A DNA stretch of 64,000 bases from Shimia ponticola (GCF_007995215.1 NZ_VCDK01000003.1:372001-436000), one strand, 5' to 3'. Shown: positions 1 through 8,773, counted from the stretch's first letter. A program made the numbers and translations. Notes: generated from the letters alone by a model not told the origin.

Positions 1-360
1 CGAATATGTGTAGGTCGTCGTCTTGGTCTTGGGTCCAGACGCGCCACCCTTCCCGCCTCCGGAACTCTCGGTGACTTTGCGCTCAAGAAACTTCGTCGCC
101 CAGATGGTCTGCCCGGAAACGCGCATGCGCCCATAGACCTGAGCAATCGGGCTTCCTTCGCTGGCCCCGCTTAGTCTAAAACGGTCAATTCGCGCGGTTT
201 CCACGGCGCGACTGCCGTTACCCATCAACCGCTGGTCGATGGCACGCCCAACCGTGGCCCCGATGGCTCGCCCCAAAATAACCGAGGACAAACCAAAGGC
301 AGAGCCGCCGACAACGCCTCCAAGGGCCGCGCCAGCAGCGGATAGTACGACGGTTGCCAT
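1..360 (-). CDS. GTA gp15 host-specificity / tail fibre protein, N-terminal part
   Basis: This frame is open from an ATG at 360 to the window edge, so about 120 N-terminal residues are visible and the C-terminus is missing. The start reads MATVVLSAAGAALGG, followed by a glycine- and alanine-rich hydrophobic stretch, then GRAIDQRLMG and a region with PIAQVYGRMRVSGQTIWA. This matches the N-terminal region of GTA ORFg15, the large 'megatron' tail-tip protein that in Rhodobacter capsulatus sits below the hub and carries receptor-interacting parts. It lies 9 bases after the stop of g14 on the same strand, in the position expected for g15. The family assignment is from sequence and position. Host-recognition function is inferred from the family. 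Confidence 0.85.
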   Translation of the reverse strand, partial: MATVVLSAAGAALGGVVGGSAFGLSSVILGRAIGATVGRAIDQRLMGNGSRAVETARIDRFRLSGASEGSPIAQVYGRMRVSGQTIWATKFLERKVTESSGGGKGGASGPKTKTTTYTYS

Positions 361-369
361 ATCAGACCT

Positions 370-795
370 CTATTCAGGAAACGCGAAATACGACACCACG
401 CGGCGTTGCCACGGAGTGCTCAACGGGCTTTCGATCACGCCGTGCCGCATGTAGGCGTGGATAAAGTGCAGATTTGGATCGAGGCTGGAAATCACACCAA
501 GATGCTTCGCGACCATGCCATCGCGCATCCGAAACAGGACAATCGCACCCGGCTCTGGTCCATCCAACTCTCGCAGATGTTCACGCGCAGCGCGCCACAA
601 CGCCTCGTCCTGCTGCGGCTCAGCCCAATCCATCGTATAGGCTGGAACATCCGCTGGGATTTCACCGGCCAAATCGCGCCAAACGCCAAGCACGAGGCCA
701 AGACAATCTGTTCCAGCACCCCGCGAAGATGCTTGGTGGTGGTACGGCGTCCCGATCCATTCGCGTGCGGCCTCAGCAACTTTCAGCCCGCTCAT
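370..795 (-). CDS. GTA gp14 NlpC/P60 cell-wall peptidase
   Basis: The 141-residue protein belongs to the NlpC/P60 cysteine peptidases. The nucleophile is in TDCLGLVLG (Cys31) and the histidine in KHLGV (His98), with a WIGTPYHH segment upstream. In GTA particles this peptidase sits at the tail tip and is thought to degrade peptidoglycan during DNA delivery. I chose the ATG at 795 rather than the longer open frame because it overlaps the stop of g13 as ATGA, the coupling used across this cluster, and because the upstream extension is a polar shadow of the g13 end. The next gene on the strand is g15. Confidence 0.9.
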   Translation of the reverse strand: MSGLKVAEAAREWIGTPYHHQASSRGAGTDCLGLVLGVWRDLAGEIPADVPAYTMDWAEPQQDEALWRAAREHLRELDGPEPGAIVLFRMRDGMVAKHLGVISSLDPNLHFIHAYMRHGVIESPLSTPWQRRVVSYFAFPE

Positions 796-1673
796 ACCAG
801 CCGACCACCGTTGTTCTTGCCGCTCTTTCTCGGAACGGTCGTGATCCAATCATCGCCAGGAATAAACGGAAATCCTCGAAAATTTAGAATGTTAGAGAAC
901 TTTTCTGCACAAGTAGATGAGCGTTTGTCACACCCCGCAATCAGCCGCACCGTATCACCTGCGGCAACGCTCGCCCTGATCGGCTCGACCAGTCCGATGA
1001 CCCGCTGATTTTCGGAAATCGCGTCGCTTCGAATGACACCCGTCAAACCCGCGCCAGCCCCGGTCACGACATCTAAACGTCCCCGCTCAAACCACTCCGG
1101 ATCAAAGGCCAGGTTTTCAAACCCAAAGGTCTTGCGATCCCTCATCTCGGCGATCGGAACTTGTACCGAGAACGCCGCCCCCAACGCGTCAACCTTGCAA
1201 GTCTGATCCCCGAAGACCGCGGAGCAGGTCTTTAGGTATGAACGCCCCTGAGGCTGATTCAGCGCCTCGGTCAGGCCGCGCAACTCCGCCTCGAAACGTC
1301 CATCTCGCCGCGTGATCTCTCCGATAGTCCCGGCAAAAAGAACCTTTCGTTCAGCAACATCCGTCCAGTTGACCAGCCATGCCGTCACCAGAGCACCATC
1401 ATAGAGGCCAGCGGTGATATCGGCGTCGGTGATCCGGTCATCCGTAAGCGCACCCAGCGCCTCGGTATTGTCGACAGACAGGCCTGTGGTCTGAACAACC
1501 GCACCTGCGGTCAACCCGCCATTGGCGTCAAACGACATGCCTTCAAAACTCAGGGGTAAATCATGATCCGTGAACCCAAACCGGGTGCCATCCTGGCGCT
1601 CCAGCAACCACGCCCGGCACACCGTCGTGAGGCCGGTCTTCAAATGCGCATGAAGCGCGTCTGTGCCACTCAT
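792..1673 (-). CDS. GTA gp13 baseplate hub protein (DUF2163 / BR0599 type)
   Basis: This 293-residue protein has the DUF2163 N-terminal region (residues about 5-160) and a C-terminal BR0599-like region (about 200-285). Four cysteines are placed as in gpL-like hub proteins: Cys150 and Cys159 in the middle, Cys248 and Cys255 near the end, followed by NFRGFPFIPG. Proteins of this family coordinate an iron-sulfur cluster in the tail hub, so cluster binding is likely but inferred. The start overlaps the g12 stop by four bases, and the stop overlaps the g14 start. Confidence 0.88.
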   Translation of the reverse strand: MSGTDALHAHLKTGLTTVCRAWLLERQDGTRFGFTDHDLPLSFEGMSFDANGGLTAGAVVQTTGLSVDNTEALGALTDDRITDADITAGLYDGALVTAWLVNWTDVAERKVLFAGTIGEITRRDGRFEAELRGLTEALNQPQGRSYLKTCSAVFGDQTCKVDALGAAFSVQVPIAEMRDRKTFGFENLAFDPEWFERGRLDVVTGAGAGLTGVIRSDAISENQRVIGLVEPIRASVAAGDTVRLIAGCDKRSSTCAEKFSNILNFRGFPFIPGDDWITTVPRKSGKNNGGRLV

Positions 1674-2299
1674 ATCCTGATCTCCACGACCGGGATCGAC
1701 GGAACACCGCCAGCCTCGAAATTCTCGACAGAAGCCTGAAGAAGCCCGGTATCAAAGCGAACCGGAACGTCGAACTCAAACCCAGCCGTAACCTCTGCCT
1801 CAATGTCAGGCGCGCGGTCGAAAGTGATCTCTCCAGTGGAATAATCGACCGTGTAATCAATGCCTTCTTGCAGTTCCTGCTCAGCAACGCCAACCCGAAC
1901 GCTGCCCAGGACCGGTTTCCGGACAGGTCGCACATAGCTTTGCTCGCCCGACCGATATGTTTTGGTCAATTGATGCACGGTCGTCATGCCATCACCCATC
2001 CCGATCAACTGATCATCGAAGCCAAGGTCTTTGGATTTTGCAGCCGACCGAAAATCCGCCCAGTCCTTCCATCGGAACCCAAACATCTGCCCTTGCCGCG
2101 CCTCAAAGAATGCCAACACGGTTTCGACATCGTCCAAGGACCTAATTCCGACACCTGCATCATATCGCCTGCGTGAGTGGCTCCATGGCGTGTTGCGTTC
2201 TTCGAACCCGTTGGCGAGCGTGACAATCTCTGTGCGCCGTTCCGGCCCACCCAACGCGCCAAAGCTCAGAGCCGTTGGAAATCTGACATCATGAAACAT
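1670..2299 (-). CDS. GTA gp12 distal tail protein (DUF2460)
   Basis: The 209-residue protein starts MFHDVRFPTALSFG and carries the DUF2460 signature region ERRTEIVTLANGFEERN and SRRRYDAG. In the R. capsulatus GTA this protein forms the distal tail ring that joins tube and hub. The ATG at 2299 is preferred over the upstream open frame because a GAGGG ribosome-binding site lies just upstream and it begins 10 bases after the g11 stop, whereas the longer form would run back into g11. The 3' end overlaps g13. Confidence 0.9.
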   Translation of the reverse strand: MFHDVRFPTALSFGALGGPERRTEIVTLANGFEERNTPWSHSRRRYDAGVGIRSLDDVETVLAFFEARQGQMFGFRWKDWADFRSAAKSKDLGFDDQLIGMGDGMTTVHQLTKTYRSGEQSYVRPVRKPVLGSVRVGVAEQELQEGIDYTVDYSTGEITFDRAPDIEAEVTAGFEFDVPVRFDTGLLQASVENFEAGGVPSIPVVEIRI

Positions 2300-2309
2300 G
2301 GCGCTGCCC

Positions 2310-2960
2310 TCAGGTGTTCCGCTGGCCACGGCCAAGCGCACGGCTCACAGAGGCTGCGATTTGGCTCTGGCTTCGTTGAAAACCGGCAACGTCAGGGGTA
2401 CTGATGTTGATGGTGATCATGTTTGCAGTCTTGGCGCCCTGCGCCTTTACCCCCAATGCGCCATCAGGCCCGCGGCTCAACGGCATGATGGCCTCGGGCC
2501 CCGCCTCTCCCATCAGGCCCATCCCATGCTTCATCGGAAAGGTCGTCGCCCGCGAAACCACACCGCCTTTGGCAAACGGCATCACCTGACCCGCCGAAAA
2601 CGCGCCACCTTGGGCAAATCCCGCTCCACCAAACAGCCCACCCAGACCATTCACAATCGAATTGCTGATCCCTTTCGTGACGGGGGAAATTGCCGCGTTA
2701 TAGGTTGTGTTGATAATCGACTTTGACAGGTTCTTGAGCGCATCTGCCAAACTGTCGCCCTGGAACACCAACCCATCAAAGGCAGAGCGCAATCCCCGGT
2801 TCAGTCCGGTTTCAAGCGTCTTCAGGTCCGTCCCGGTCACGGCAAGCGTCGCGCGCATGCTCTCAAGCTCCCCGGAAAACGCCTGTGTCATCGACCGAGC
2901 CGCCTCGAGCGAAACGTTCAACTGGTCGACCTCAGCATCGAAATTGGTGAAATCCGTCAT
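2310..2960 (-). CDS. GTA gp11 tape measure protein
   Basis: This 216-residue protein is short for a tape measure protein, as expected for the short GTA tail. The N-terminal third is helical and polar. The C-terminal half is rich in glycine and alanine, with GGLFGGAGFAQGGAFSAG and the phrase GEAGPEAIMPLSRGPDG that is typical of tape-measure C-termini. It probably fills the tail tube and sets its length. The start overlaps the g10.1 stop as ATGA. Confidence 0.88.
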   Translation of the reverse strand: MTDFTNFDAEVDQLNVSLEAARSMTQAFSGELESMRATLAVTGTDLKTLETGLNRGLRSAFDGLVFQGDSLADALKNLSKSIINTTYNAAISPVTKGISNSIVNGLGGLFGGAGFAQGGAFSAGQVMPFAKGGVVSRATTFPMKHGMGLMGEAGPEAIMPLSRGPDGALGVKAQGAKTANMITINISTPDVAGFQRSQSQIAASVSRALGRGQRNT

Positions 2961-3169
2961 GTTGATCCCTCTTCTTCCTTCCCGTTTCCTTGGTCAGGAA
3001 AGCGCTCCATCAACGCTTCCAATCCGGCCATGCGCATCGGTGCTTGCCCATCTACTTCGCCAAGCATGAGACGCAGCTCCGCAGGCGTAAGCGCCCAGAA
3101 ATCGCTCGGCTGTAGTCCAAGCTGCCGTGTTCCCACGCAAAACAGCGCTCTCCAGTCAAACTGCGTCAC
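2957..3169 (-). CDS. GTA gp10.1 tail assembly chaperone (DUF2376)
   Basis: The product is a 70-residue protein with FDWRALFCVGTRQLGLQPSDFWALTPAEL, quoted here only as its landmarks FDW, LGLQP and FWALTP, and an acidic tail. This pattern is that of the small phage tail-assembly chaperone DUF2376, found between the gp10 gene and the tape measure gene in GTA clusters. Both ends overlap the neighbouring genes by four bases, so translation is probably coupled. Confidence 0.82.
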   Translation of the reverse strand: MTQFDWRALFCVGTRQLGLQPSDFWALTPAELRLMLGEVDGQAPMRMAGLEALMERFPDQGNGKEEEGST

Positions 3170-3486
3170 GGTTCGGCGAAGGTCTCGAATGCCACGACCA
3201 AAAGACGTGCGGCGACCCGGGCCGCCTCCGCCATTCCACCACCGACCTCAGCGGTCAGCAGGTCAGCCTGATCGCCTTTCCACCCGCCCCCTCTCAGGCC
3301 GGCTGCCACCAATGCCAAAATGTCTCGTGCCGAAAACCGCCCTTGCTCAAACCGTTCGACAAGACACAGGATGCTATCCTCGCCCATCGAATGCTCCAGC
3401 TCGGCCAAAGCCCCAAGCGTCAGCTTGCAGACATGCCGTCGCCCATCCAGCACCAGCGCCACTTCTCCGGCAAATGGGTTGGCCAT
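3166..3486 (-). CDS. GTA gp10 tail assembly protein (DUF3356 family)
   Basis: The product is a 106-residue protein with the family landmarks LTLGALAELEHSMG and FSARDILALVAAGLRGGG. In GTA clusters gp10 lies between the major tail protein gene and gp10.1 and acts in tail assembly, probably as a chaperone pair with gp10.1 by analogy with lambda gpG/gpGT. The start abuts the g9 stop, and the stop overlaps g10.1. Confidence 0.85.
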   Translation of the reverse strand: MANPFAGEVALVLDGRRHVCKLTLGALAELEHSMGEDSILCLVERFEQGRFSARDILALVAAGLRGGGWKGDQADLLTAEVGGGMAEAARVAARLLVVAFETFAEP

Positions 3487-3905
3487 TAGATAACCGGCTC
3501 CACAAAGGTCAGCAGCCCGGCTGAAGCGAGGCTCAGTTCAAACGTCGCTTCGCCGTCATAGGTGCCTGCGTACTCAATCCCCGAGACCTGAAAAGGTCCT
3601 TCAACTGTGCCAAAATCAGGGATCACGATCTGAAACTCCGGCGCCGTCCCACTAAAGAAAAGCTCGCGCACACGGGCATCTGTATTCGCGTCCTTGAACA
3701 CACCGGACCCGCTGATATTCGCGGTCTTTGTCCCCGCTCCAGCCAACAGTTCACGCCAGCCTTCCGGACTGTCGAGGCTGGTCACATCAACCGTATCGGT
3801 GCCGAAACTCACACGCGTCGCGCGCAATCCTGCCACTGTTTCGAACTGCTGTGTGCCGTTCATATCGACCTTTACCAAAAGGTCCTTACCGTTCTGAGCT
3901 ACCAT
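3486..3905 (-). CDS. GTA gp9 major tail tube protein (TP901-1 family)
   Basis: The product is a 139-residue protein of the TP901-1 major tail protein family. The start MVAQNGKDLLVKVD is followed by VSFGTDTVDVTSLDS and a C-terminal beta-rich segment, YDGEATFELSLASAG. It polymerises to form the tail tube. The gene begins 27 bases after g8 and is not overlapped at its start, so it has its own ribosome-binding region, which fits a product needed in many copies. Confidence 0.9.
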   Translation of the reverse strand: MVAQNGKDLLVKVDMNGTQQFETVAGLRATRVSFGTDTVDVTSLDSPEGWRELLAGAGTKTANISGSGVFKDANTDARVRELFFSGTAPEFQIVIPDFGTVEGPFQVSGIEYAGTYDGEATFELSLASAGLLTFVEPVI

Positions 3906-3932
3906 GGCTCACGCTCCATCTTGTTTAGGGGA

Positions 3933-4346
3933 TCAAACGCCATCAATGCGGGCGCGAAATCTCAGGTCGATCCGGCGGATGTTGTCATTTGTGCCCGACC
4001 GTCCGGCTTTGGCCTTCAGAAACCAAAGGCCGACAAGCGTGCCGCGCGACAGCGACAGCTCCGCACCGATCAATGCGTCGCAGACGGCGGCGGCCACATC
4101 TTTGGCCTCCTGAAAACCGGATGCCTGACTGACCACCGAGATGACAAAATCATGCCGTGCGCCGTGGCCGTTCTGGTCTGATCGATCCAGCACATCTTCC
4201 GGACCAAGGCTGACGTATAGATCCGGGATCGTGCCTGACGGCACCGCGTCGTAGACATGTGACCCAACAAGCGCATTTAATGCCGCGTGAGCCATTAGTT
4301 CCTCAAAGACGGCCTGCTGTAATGCCGAAGAGCCCGCATAACTCAT
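3933..4346 (-). CDS. GTA gp8 tail terminator (DUF3168)
   Basis: The 137-residue protein has the DUF3168 pattern: an N-terminal helix (ALQQAVFEELMAHAALNALVG), the segment YVSLGPEDVLDRSDQNG, then HDFVISVVSQASG. This small protein caps the tail tube at the head-proximal end. The ATG overlaps the g7 stop by four bases. Confidence 0.87.
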   Translation of the reverse strand: MSYAGSSALQQAVFEELMAHAALNALVGSHVYDAVPSGTIPDLYVSLGPEDVLDRSDQNGHGARHDFVISVVSQASGFQEAKDVAAAVCDALIGAELSLSRGTLVGLWFLKAKAGRSGTNDNIRRIDLRFRARIDGV

Positions 4347-4681
4347 GCCGCCTCCTCCTCAACTGCGTTACAGATCAGGTAGTGACCACTAGCATCGGCT
4401 TCGGTCACCGCTAGGATGCTGAATATCCGCGTCCCATCGCGAAACCGTTGATCCGCTTTCGGACGCGACGCGGCGCCATAGGGCGCAGCCCGCACTGTGA
4501 TCTTGAATGGCACCCGTGAGAGCGTTGCGAAATCGACACCGAACTCGCGCCCACTCCCTGCGCGCAGCTGCGCCCACATCATGCCAAGCGGTTGCCACGT
4601 TTCCGAAAAACCTCCGGCTCCGTCCGGCGTCCGCACACGCTCTTCGAGCGATAAAATCCGGTTCAGCTTGGGCTGGCTCAT
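4343..4681 (-). CDS. GTA gp7 head closure / head-tail stopper protein
   Basis: The 112-residue protein is of the phage head-tail adaptor family (SPP1 gp16-like). Landmarks are LEERVRTPDGAGGFSETWQ near the start and RFRDGTRIFSILAV in the C-terminal half. It joins the connector ring made by gp6 to the tail. Both ends overlap neighbouring genes by four bases. Confidence 0.87.
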   Translation of the reverse strand: MSQPKLNRILSLEERVRTPDGAGGFSETWQPLGMMWAQLRAGSGREFGVDFATLSRVPFKITVRAAPYGAASRPKADQRFRDGTRIFSILAVTEADASGHYLICNAVEEEAA

Positions 4682-5277
4682 GCTCGTGACCCCGCCAAAA
4701 GGCGCACAGTCTTGTAGCGTTCGATCAAAACCGCCACGCCATATGGCATGACCGATCCACTCAGCGCAGTGTCACTGCGGTTTTCGTAATAGTGCGCAGC
4801 GAGCAGGAACACCGCCTGCGCAAGATCGGCTGGAAGATCACCAAAGCTCGCCGCAAAGCCGCCCTCAAAAACCACCTCGGCAGCGCCATTGCGCGGAATG
4901 GTCGGCAGCGCCCCACGCACTGGAACAATTCTCGGACGTTGGTGATCACGCTCCAGACGATAGTCGCCCGGATCAACAACGGTTTCATTTTCATCGGCAT
5001 CAATCAGCACCAGTTCAAGGATCTGCCCAACCGGCGCAATGGGTAGCGCCTGGGCAGTAGAATCCCGCCAATGCGACAACGTCCACGAGAACTCGCGCGT
5101 CAAAAGAATTTTGCCAGTCCGCGCCTCAATTGCCGCCATCGCAGCCCGCAGAAAACTGACCAAGACCGGATCTTGCACGGCATCATCCGAAAACCCTGTC
5201 CCCAGCCGCAGATGTGCCTTGAATTCTTCGACAGGCAGGGCCGCATCCGGCGTGCTTGTCTCTTCCACTAACATCAT
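4678..5277 (-). CDS. GTA gp6 head-tail connector protein
   Basis: The 199-residue protein carries the phage connector motif VEEFKAHLRLGTGFSDDA, followed by LRAAMAAIEARTGKIL and, near the C-terminus, AVFLLAAHYYENRSD. It forms the adaptor ring under the portal. The ATG at 5277 (or 5274) is chosen because GGAG lies seven bases upstream. The longer open frame adds an arginine- and serine-rich segment without family resemblance. Confidence 0.87.
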   Translation of the reverse strand: MMLVEETSTPDAALPVEEFKAHLRLGTGFSDDAVQDPVLVSFLRAAMAAIEARTGKILLTREFSWTLSHWRDSTAQALPIAPVGQILELVLIDADENETVVDPGDYRLERDHQRPRIVPVRGALPTIPRNGAAEVVFEGGFAASFGDLPADLAQAVFLLAAHYYENRSDTALSGSVMPYGVAVLIERYKTVRLLAGSRA

Positions 5278-5419
5278 GGAATGTCTCCAAAATCCGGTGT
5301 CGTCCAGAGAAGACGCGCGCCGCCTTCGCCGCTCGGACGGAGGGGAACTGCTAGACAACAAAGGCTGCAATGGCGCGCGTCAAACCGGGGAAGCTACTTC
5401 CACTGAGCGCTTCCCCTAT

Positions 5420-5440
5420 CGCCTCTTCAGGAAGAGGCGA
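5420..5440 (-). terminator. Inverted repeat at the end of the capsid gene
   Basis: A near-perfect hairpin has arms CGCCTCTTC and GAAGAGGCG separated by two bases. It includes the last codons and stop of the g5 capsid gene and lies in the 150-base gap before g6. There is no U-run after it on the transcribed strand, so it is more likely an RNA-stabilising or partial attenuation element that raises capsid mRNA over downstream genes than a full terminator. Confidence 0.5.
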
Positions 5441-6596
5441 ATTTCAGAACTTTGATCGCTGCAAAGTCGCTCACATCGCCACCCACGCGCTTCGTTGCGT
5501 AAAACAGGACATGTGGCTTGGCGCTGAACGGATCACGCAAAACGCGCAGGTCAGGACGTTCCGCAATCGTGTAGCCGGACGCAAAGTCACCAAACGCGAT
5601 GGAATAGGAATCCGTCGCCGCATCCGGCATGTCTTCGGCGATCAAGACGGGGTAGCCCATCAGTCGCGCCGGCTCACCGGCAGCAAGCCCATCGGACCAA
5701 AGGAAACGACCATCATTGTCCTTCAGCTTGCGAACGATGCCTGCAACTTTGGAGTTCATGACGAATGTCGCATTGGCCCGGTACTGCGCACCCAGCGCGT
5801 AGACGAGATCGACGATTGCGTCCGGTGTCACATCCCCATTCGCACCGGAATTGACATAGCCAAGACTGTTCCACGCCCACGCAGTATCATCGACAATAGT
5901 GTGGGTCAGGAAACCGGTCGGCTTATCGACCCCGTCGCCGTTGATGAATGCATCTGCTTCGGCGCGCGCAAACTTATCGGCAATCCGCCCCGCCAGCCAG
6001 CCTTCAATGTCAAAGGCACTGTCATCCAAAAGACGCTGCGATGCTTTCGGCAGGGCTGACAATTCATGCAAGGCAATCGAAATACGGTCGATCGTCGGCG
6101 TTGCCGTCTCGGTCACTGTCGATGCTTCGGTCGCCCAGCCTGCACCCAGTTCACCGTGATCCACCAGAACGTCATAGGATGTCGCTTCGACATTCACGAC
6201 GTTTGCGACGGCGCGGATCGAGGCCGTCGACGACAGAACCGACTGAATCGTTTCCGATGTTTGCGGATCGACAAGGTACCCACCATCGCCGTTTACCAGC
6301 GTCGACATCGACTTGCCTTCAATCTCCAGACCACGCAGGCCGTCATCATCGCCCGTCCGCAGATAAGCGTTGAACGCTTTTTGGTGCGGGGCTTCTGCCG
6401 GTGTCGACGACAGCGCCGGACGGGTCAGAGTTTTTCGATCAAGCATGGTCAGTCGCTCTTCCTGCTTTGTAAGCTTTGAATTCATGTCGGCCTGGAACGC
6501 GTTGAAGTCATTCATGAAACCGCTCAAGGCGCTCTTCACTGCCTCCGCCGGAGACACAACTTCCCCGGCCCGAGCCTTCGTCTCAGGTGTGCTCAT
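5427..6596 (-). CDS. GTA gp5 major capsid protein (HK97 fold)
   Basis: The 389-residue protein has an N-terminal coiled-coil region of about 100 residues, probably a scaffold removed by the gp4 protease, and an HK97-type capsid domain afterwards. Landmarks are GDGGYLVDPQTSETIQSVL, TDSYSIAFGDFASGYTIAERPDLRV (only the core AFGDF is needed) and the C-terminal FYATKRVGGDVSDFAA. It builds the GTA head. The gene lies directly downstream of g4 on the minus strand and is followed by a hairpin. Confidence 0.93.
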   Translation of the reverse strand: MSTPETKARAGEVVSPAEAVKSALSGFMNDFNAFQADMNSKLTKQEERLTMLDRKTLTRPALSSTPAEAPHQKAFNAYLRTGDDDGLRGLEIEGKSMSTLVNGDGGYLVDPQTSETIQSVLSSTASIRAVANVVNVEATSYDVLVDHGELGAGWATEASTVTETATPTIDRISIALHELSALPKASQRLLDDSAFDIEGWLAGRIADKFARAEADAFINGDGVDKPTGFLTHTIVDDTAWAWNSLGYVNSGANGDVTPDAIVDLVYALGAQYRANATFVMNSKVAGIVRKLKDNDGRFLWSDGLAAGEPARLMGYPVLIAEDMPDAATDSYSIAFGDFASGYTIAERPDLRVLRDPFSAKPHVLFYATKRVGGDVSDFAAIKVLKFASS

Positions 6597-6622
6597 GTCA
6601 CGGGTCCTGTTTGCTCTTGGGT

Positions 6623-7228
6623 CTAAGGGTGCCGGTTTGGGGTGTTGTCCCGCGCCAGCGTCTCACGAGCCGCTTCGAAAGCGCCCGCAATTTCGCGCAA
6701 AACCGTATCCAGCGGGGCGTCGGTCTCATTCCCCTTGGACCCGACCCGCGCCTCCGGCAGCATCGGAAATGTCACAAGCGACACTTCCCAAAGCTCCAGT
6801 TCGGACAAGAGCCTCTGGCCCTTGTTTGTCTTCGTGGCCTTCACGGTGCGATAGCCAATGGATAGTCCGTCAATCGCGCCCGCTGACAAAAGCGCCGCCG
6901 CCTCGCGCGCCTTCTCGACGTCGCCCAGAAGGCGTCCTTTGACAAACAGCCCCGTCTCGTCCTCGCGAACCTCATCCCAAACACCGATGGGCTGCGTCGG
7001 ATCGTGTTGCCACAGCATCTTTACTCCACGACCTGCCGCCTTCAGCTTGTCCAGAGAAGCAGCATAGGCCCCCCGCTCCACAACATCGCCGCCATTGTCA
7101 GCCTTGCCAAAAAGCGATGCATAACCTTCGATCTTCAACCCATCATCCACGGTGATCGGCGTCTCGATCCGGCAGAACTTGTGCTCAAGGCCCATGGTCT
7201 GGTCTTTTGTCATCATGTCTTCCTTCAT
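6623..7228 (-). CDS. GTA gp4 prohead protease (HK97 family)
   Basis: The 201-residue protein belongs to the HK97 prohead serine proteases. Visible catalytic landmarks are His75 in MLWQHDPTQPIGVW and Ser123 in IDGLSIGYRTV. It should mature the gp5 capsid protein. I take the ATG at 7228 because it forms ATGA with the stop of g3.5. An alternative ATG at 7216 has a good AAGGAAG site four bases upstream, so the true start may be four codons later. Confidence 0.9.
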   Translation of the reverse strand: MKEDMMTKDQTMGLEHKFCRIETPITVDDGLKIEGYASLFGKADNGGDVVERGAYAASLDKLKAAGRGVKMLWQHDPTQPIGVWDEVREDETGLFVKGRLLGDVEKAREAAALLSAGAIDGLSIGYRTVKATKTNKGQRLLSELELWEVSLVTFPMLPEARVGSKGNETDAPLDTVLREIAGAFEAARETLARDNTPNRHP

Positions 7229-7464
7229 GGTGTCACCGCCATCAGCGATTGAAAGGCCTGGGCAAGAACGGCTGCGACCACGCCATAGACGGTCAGCCAC
7301 AACCGCCGTTCCAGCCGCACCATCAAATCGTCGATCCGATCCAGCCGTTTGTTCAGTGCTTCGAACTGAAATGCCGTCACGCGCTCATTCGCCTCAATGC
7401 GGGCAGCCGGGTCGTAATGTTTCGGGTCATAAGCAAGCCGGAACTGTTTGGGTTCTTCACTCAT
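7225..7464 (-). CDS. GTA gp3.5 small membrane-segment protein
   Basis: The 79-residue protein has a charged N-terminal half with a short coiled coil (NKRLDRIDDLMVRLERRLW) and one hydrophobic helix at about residues 54-75. It matches by position and composition the small orf between portal and protease genes in Rhodobacterales GTA clusters (g3.5). Its exact role in the particle is not known to me. Its start overlaps the end of g3 and its stop overlaps the g4 start. Confidence 0.75.
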   Translation of the reverse strand: MSEEPKQFRLAYDPKHYDPAARIEANERVTAFQFEALNKRLDRIDDLMVRLERRLWLTVYGVVAAVLAQAFQSLMAVTP

Positions 7465-8635
7465 CCACCGCCTCCAACGGCGGCAGTCCCAGCAACTGAC
7501 GCTTTTCCGCGTCCGTCAGAAAGGCCGCATTGCCGACCCGCGCCCATTGGGCATCCCGCTCGGACGCCAGCGCTGGCACCTGATCCAGATCAGGTTTCAA
7601 CTCCACGGCTTCTCCGGTGAAGGCACTCAGCCAATCCGACAATCGCGCCGTCACCTTCTGAGCCAACGGCAATACAGTGATCCGATAAAACGCCCGATGC
7701 GCCTCTTGATAGTTGGCGTAGGTCGCCTCGCCAGGGATGCCAAGCAACATCGGCGGCACACCAAAGGCCGTCGCGATCTCCCGCGCCGCTGCTTCCTTGG
7801 TCTTTTGAAATTCCATGTCAGATGGGGAAAAGCCCATGGGCTTCCAGTCCAGGCCACCTTCAAGAAGCATGGGCCGCCCCGCATTGCGCGCGCCTTGGTG
7901 ATGCATCTCCATTTCGCTCACAAGGCGGTCGTATTGGTCAGGGCCCATCTGCCCCATGCCATCGGCACCCTTATACACGATGGCACCTGACGGCCGCGCT
8001 GCATTGTCCAGCAACCCTTTCGACCACCGCGTCGCCGAATTGTGGACATCCATCGCCGTCGCCGCCGCCCGCAACGGGCTTAATCCATAGTGATCATCTT
8101 GTGGATGAAACGCCTTCACATGGCAGATAGGCGAGACGAGGCCCGTCGCATCAAACCGATGCTTCTTGGCACCGACCGTATACTCATAAGCCACCGGCCA
8201 CCCATCGCCACCGGGCACCAAGGCCATGCGATCCGACCGAAGGACATGCAGTTCCACAGGCGCGCCTGTCTCCCCGCACACGGCCTCGACATAGCCATTA
8301 CCCGTCAGCAAAAGCTGCCCATAGAGCGCTTCCAACAGGTCGGCACGTGTCTGAAAGCCGTTGGGTTTCGACATCAATGACAAAACCGGGTGCGCGTCAA
8401 AACGCTCTTTGTGATCCTGCAAAACCAAAGGCAGCGCTGCAGCTGCTTCAGCAATCAACTTGACCGCACGAAACCCCACCGGATTGCCAGTAAAGCCACT
8501 CTTGGTCAGCGACACCATATCGCGCGGCGACCATGCCACCCGCCCGGAGGTCTGATAGGCGATCACTGGCCCAGTGGCCGATGCCTTTTGCTCCGGCACG
8601 GCCTCAGCGCTAGAGGATCGAAAGAAATTCAGCAT
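7457..8635 (-). CDS. GTA gp3 portal protein (HK97 family)
   Basis: The 392-residue phage portal protein has landmarks NPVGFRAVKLIAEAAAALP, HPVLSLMSKPN, LLLTGNGYVEAV and, in the C-terminal third, EIATAFGVPPMLLGIPG. The portal forms the dodecameric channel at one head vertex through which the terminase packs DNA. It lies between the terminase and protease genes in the usual GTA order. A gap of 138 bases separates it from the end of g2. Confidence 0.93.
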   Translation of the reverse strand: MLNFFRSSSAEAVPEQKASATGPVIAYQTSGRVAWSPRDMVSLTKSGFTGNPVGFRAVKLIAEAAAALPLVLQDHKERFDAHPVLSLMSKPNGFQTRADLLEALYGQLLLTGNGYVEAVCGETGAPVELHVLRSDRMALVPGGDGWPVAYEYTVGAKKHRFDATGLVSPICHVKAFHPQDDHYGLSPLRAAATAMDVHNSATRWSKGLLDNAARPSGAIVYKGADGMGQMGPDQYDRLVSEMEMHHQGARNAGRPMLLEGGLDWKPMGFSPSDMEFQKTKEAAAREIATAFGVPPMLLGIPGEATYANYQEAHRAFYRITVLPLAQKVTARLSDWLSAFTGEAVELKPDLDQVPALASERDAQWARVGNAAFLTDAEKRQLLGLPPLEAVDE

Positions 8636-8773
8636 AACCTGCTCCTGCTTGACGGGCTTGGCTGCGTTCAGCTGCGCCCCTGCGGCTCAGGAAAGAACAT
8701 GCCACCAACAGGTTAATCCGCGCTTGGACCACCGTGCGGTGGTCCCAAGATCGCGCCCGAGCCCGTCTGCTGT

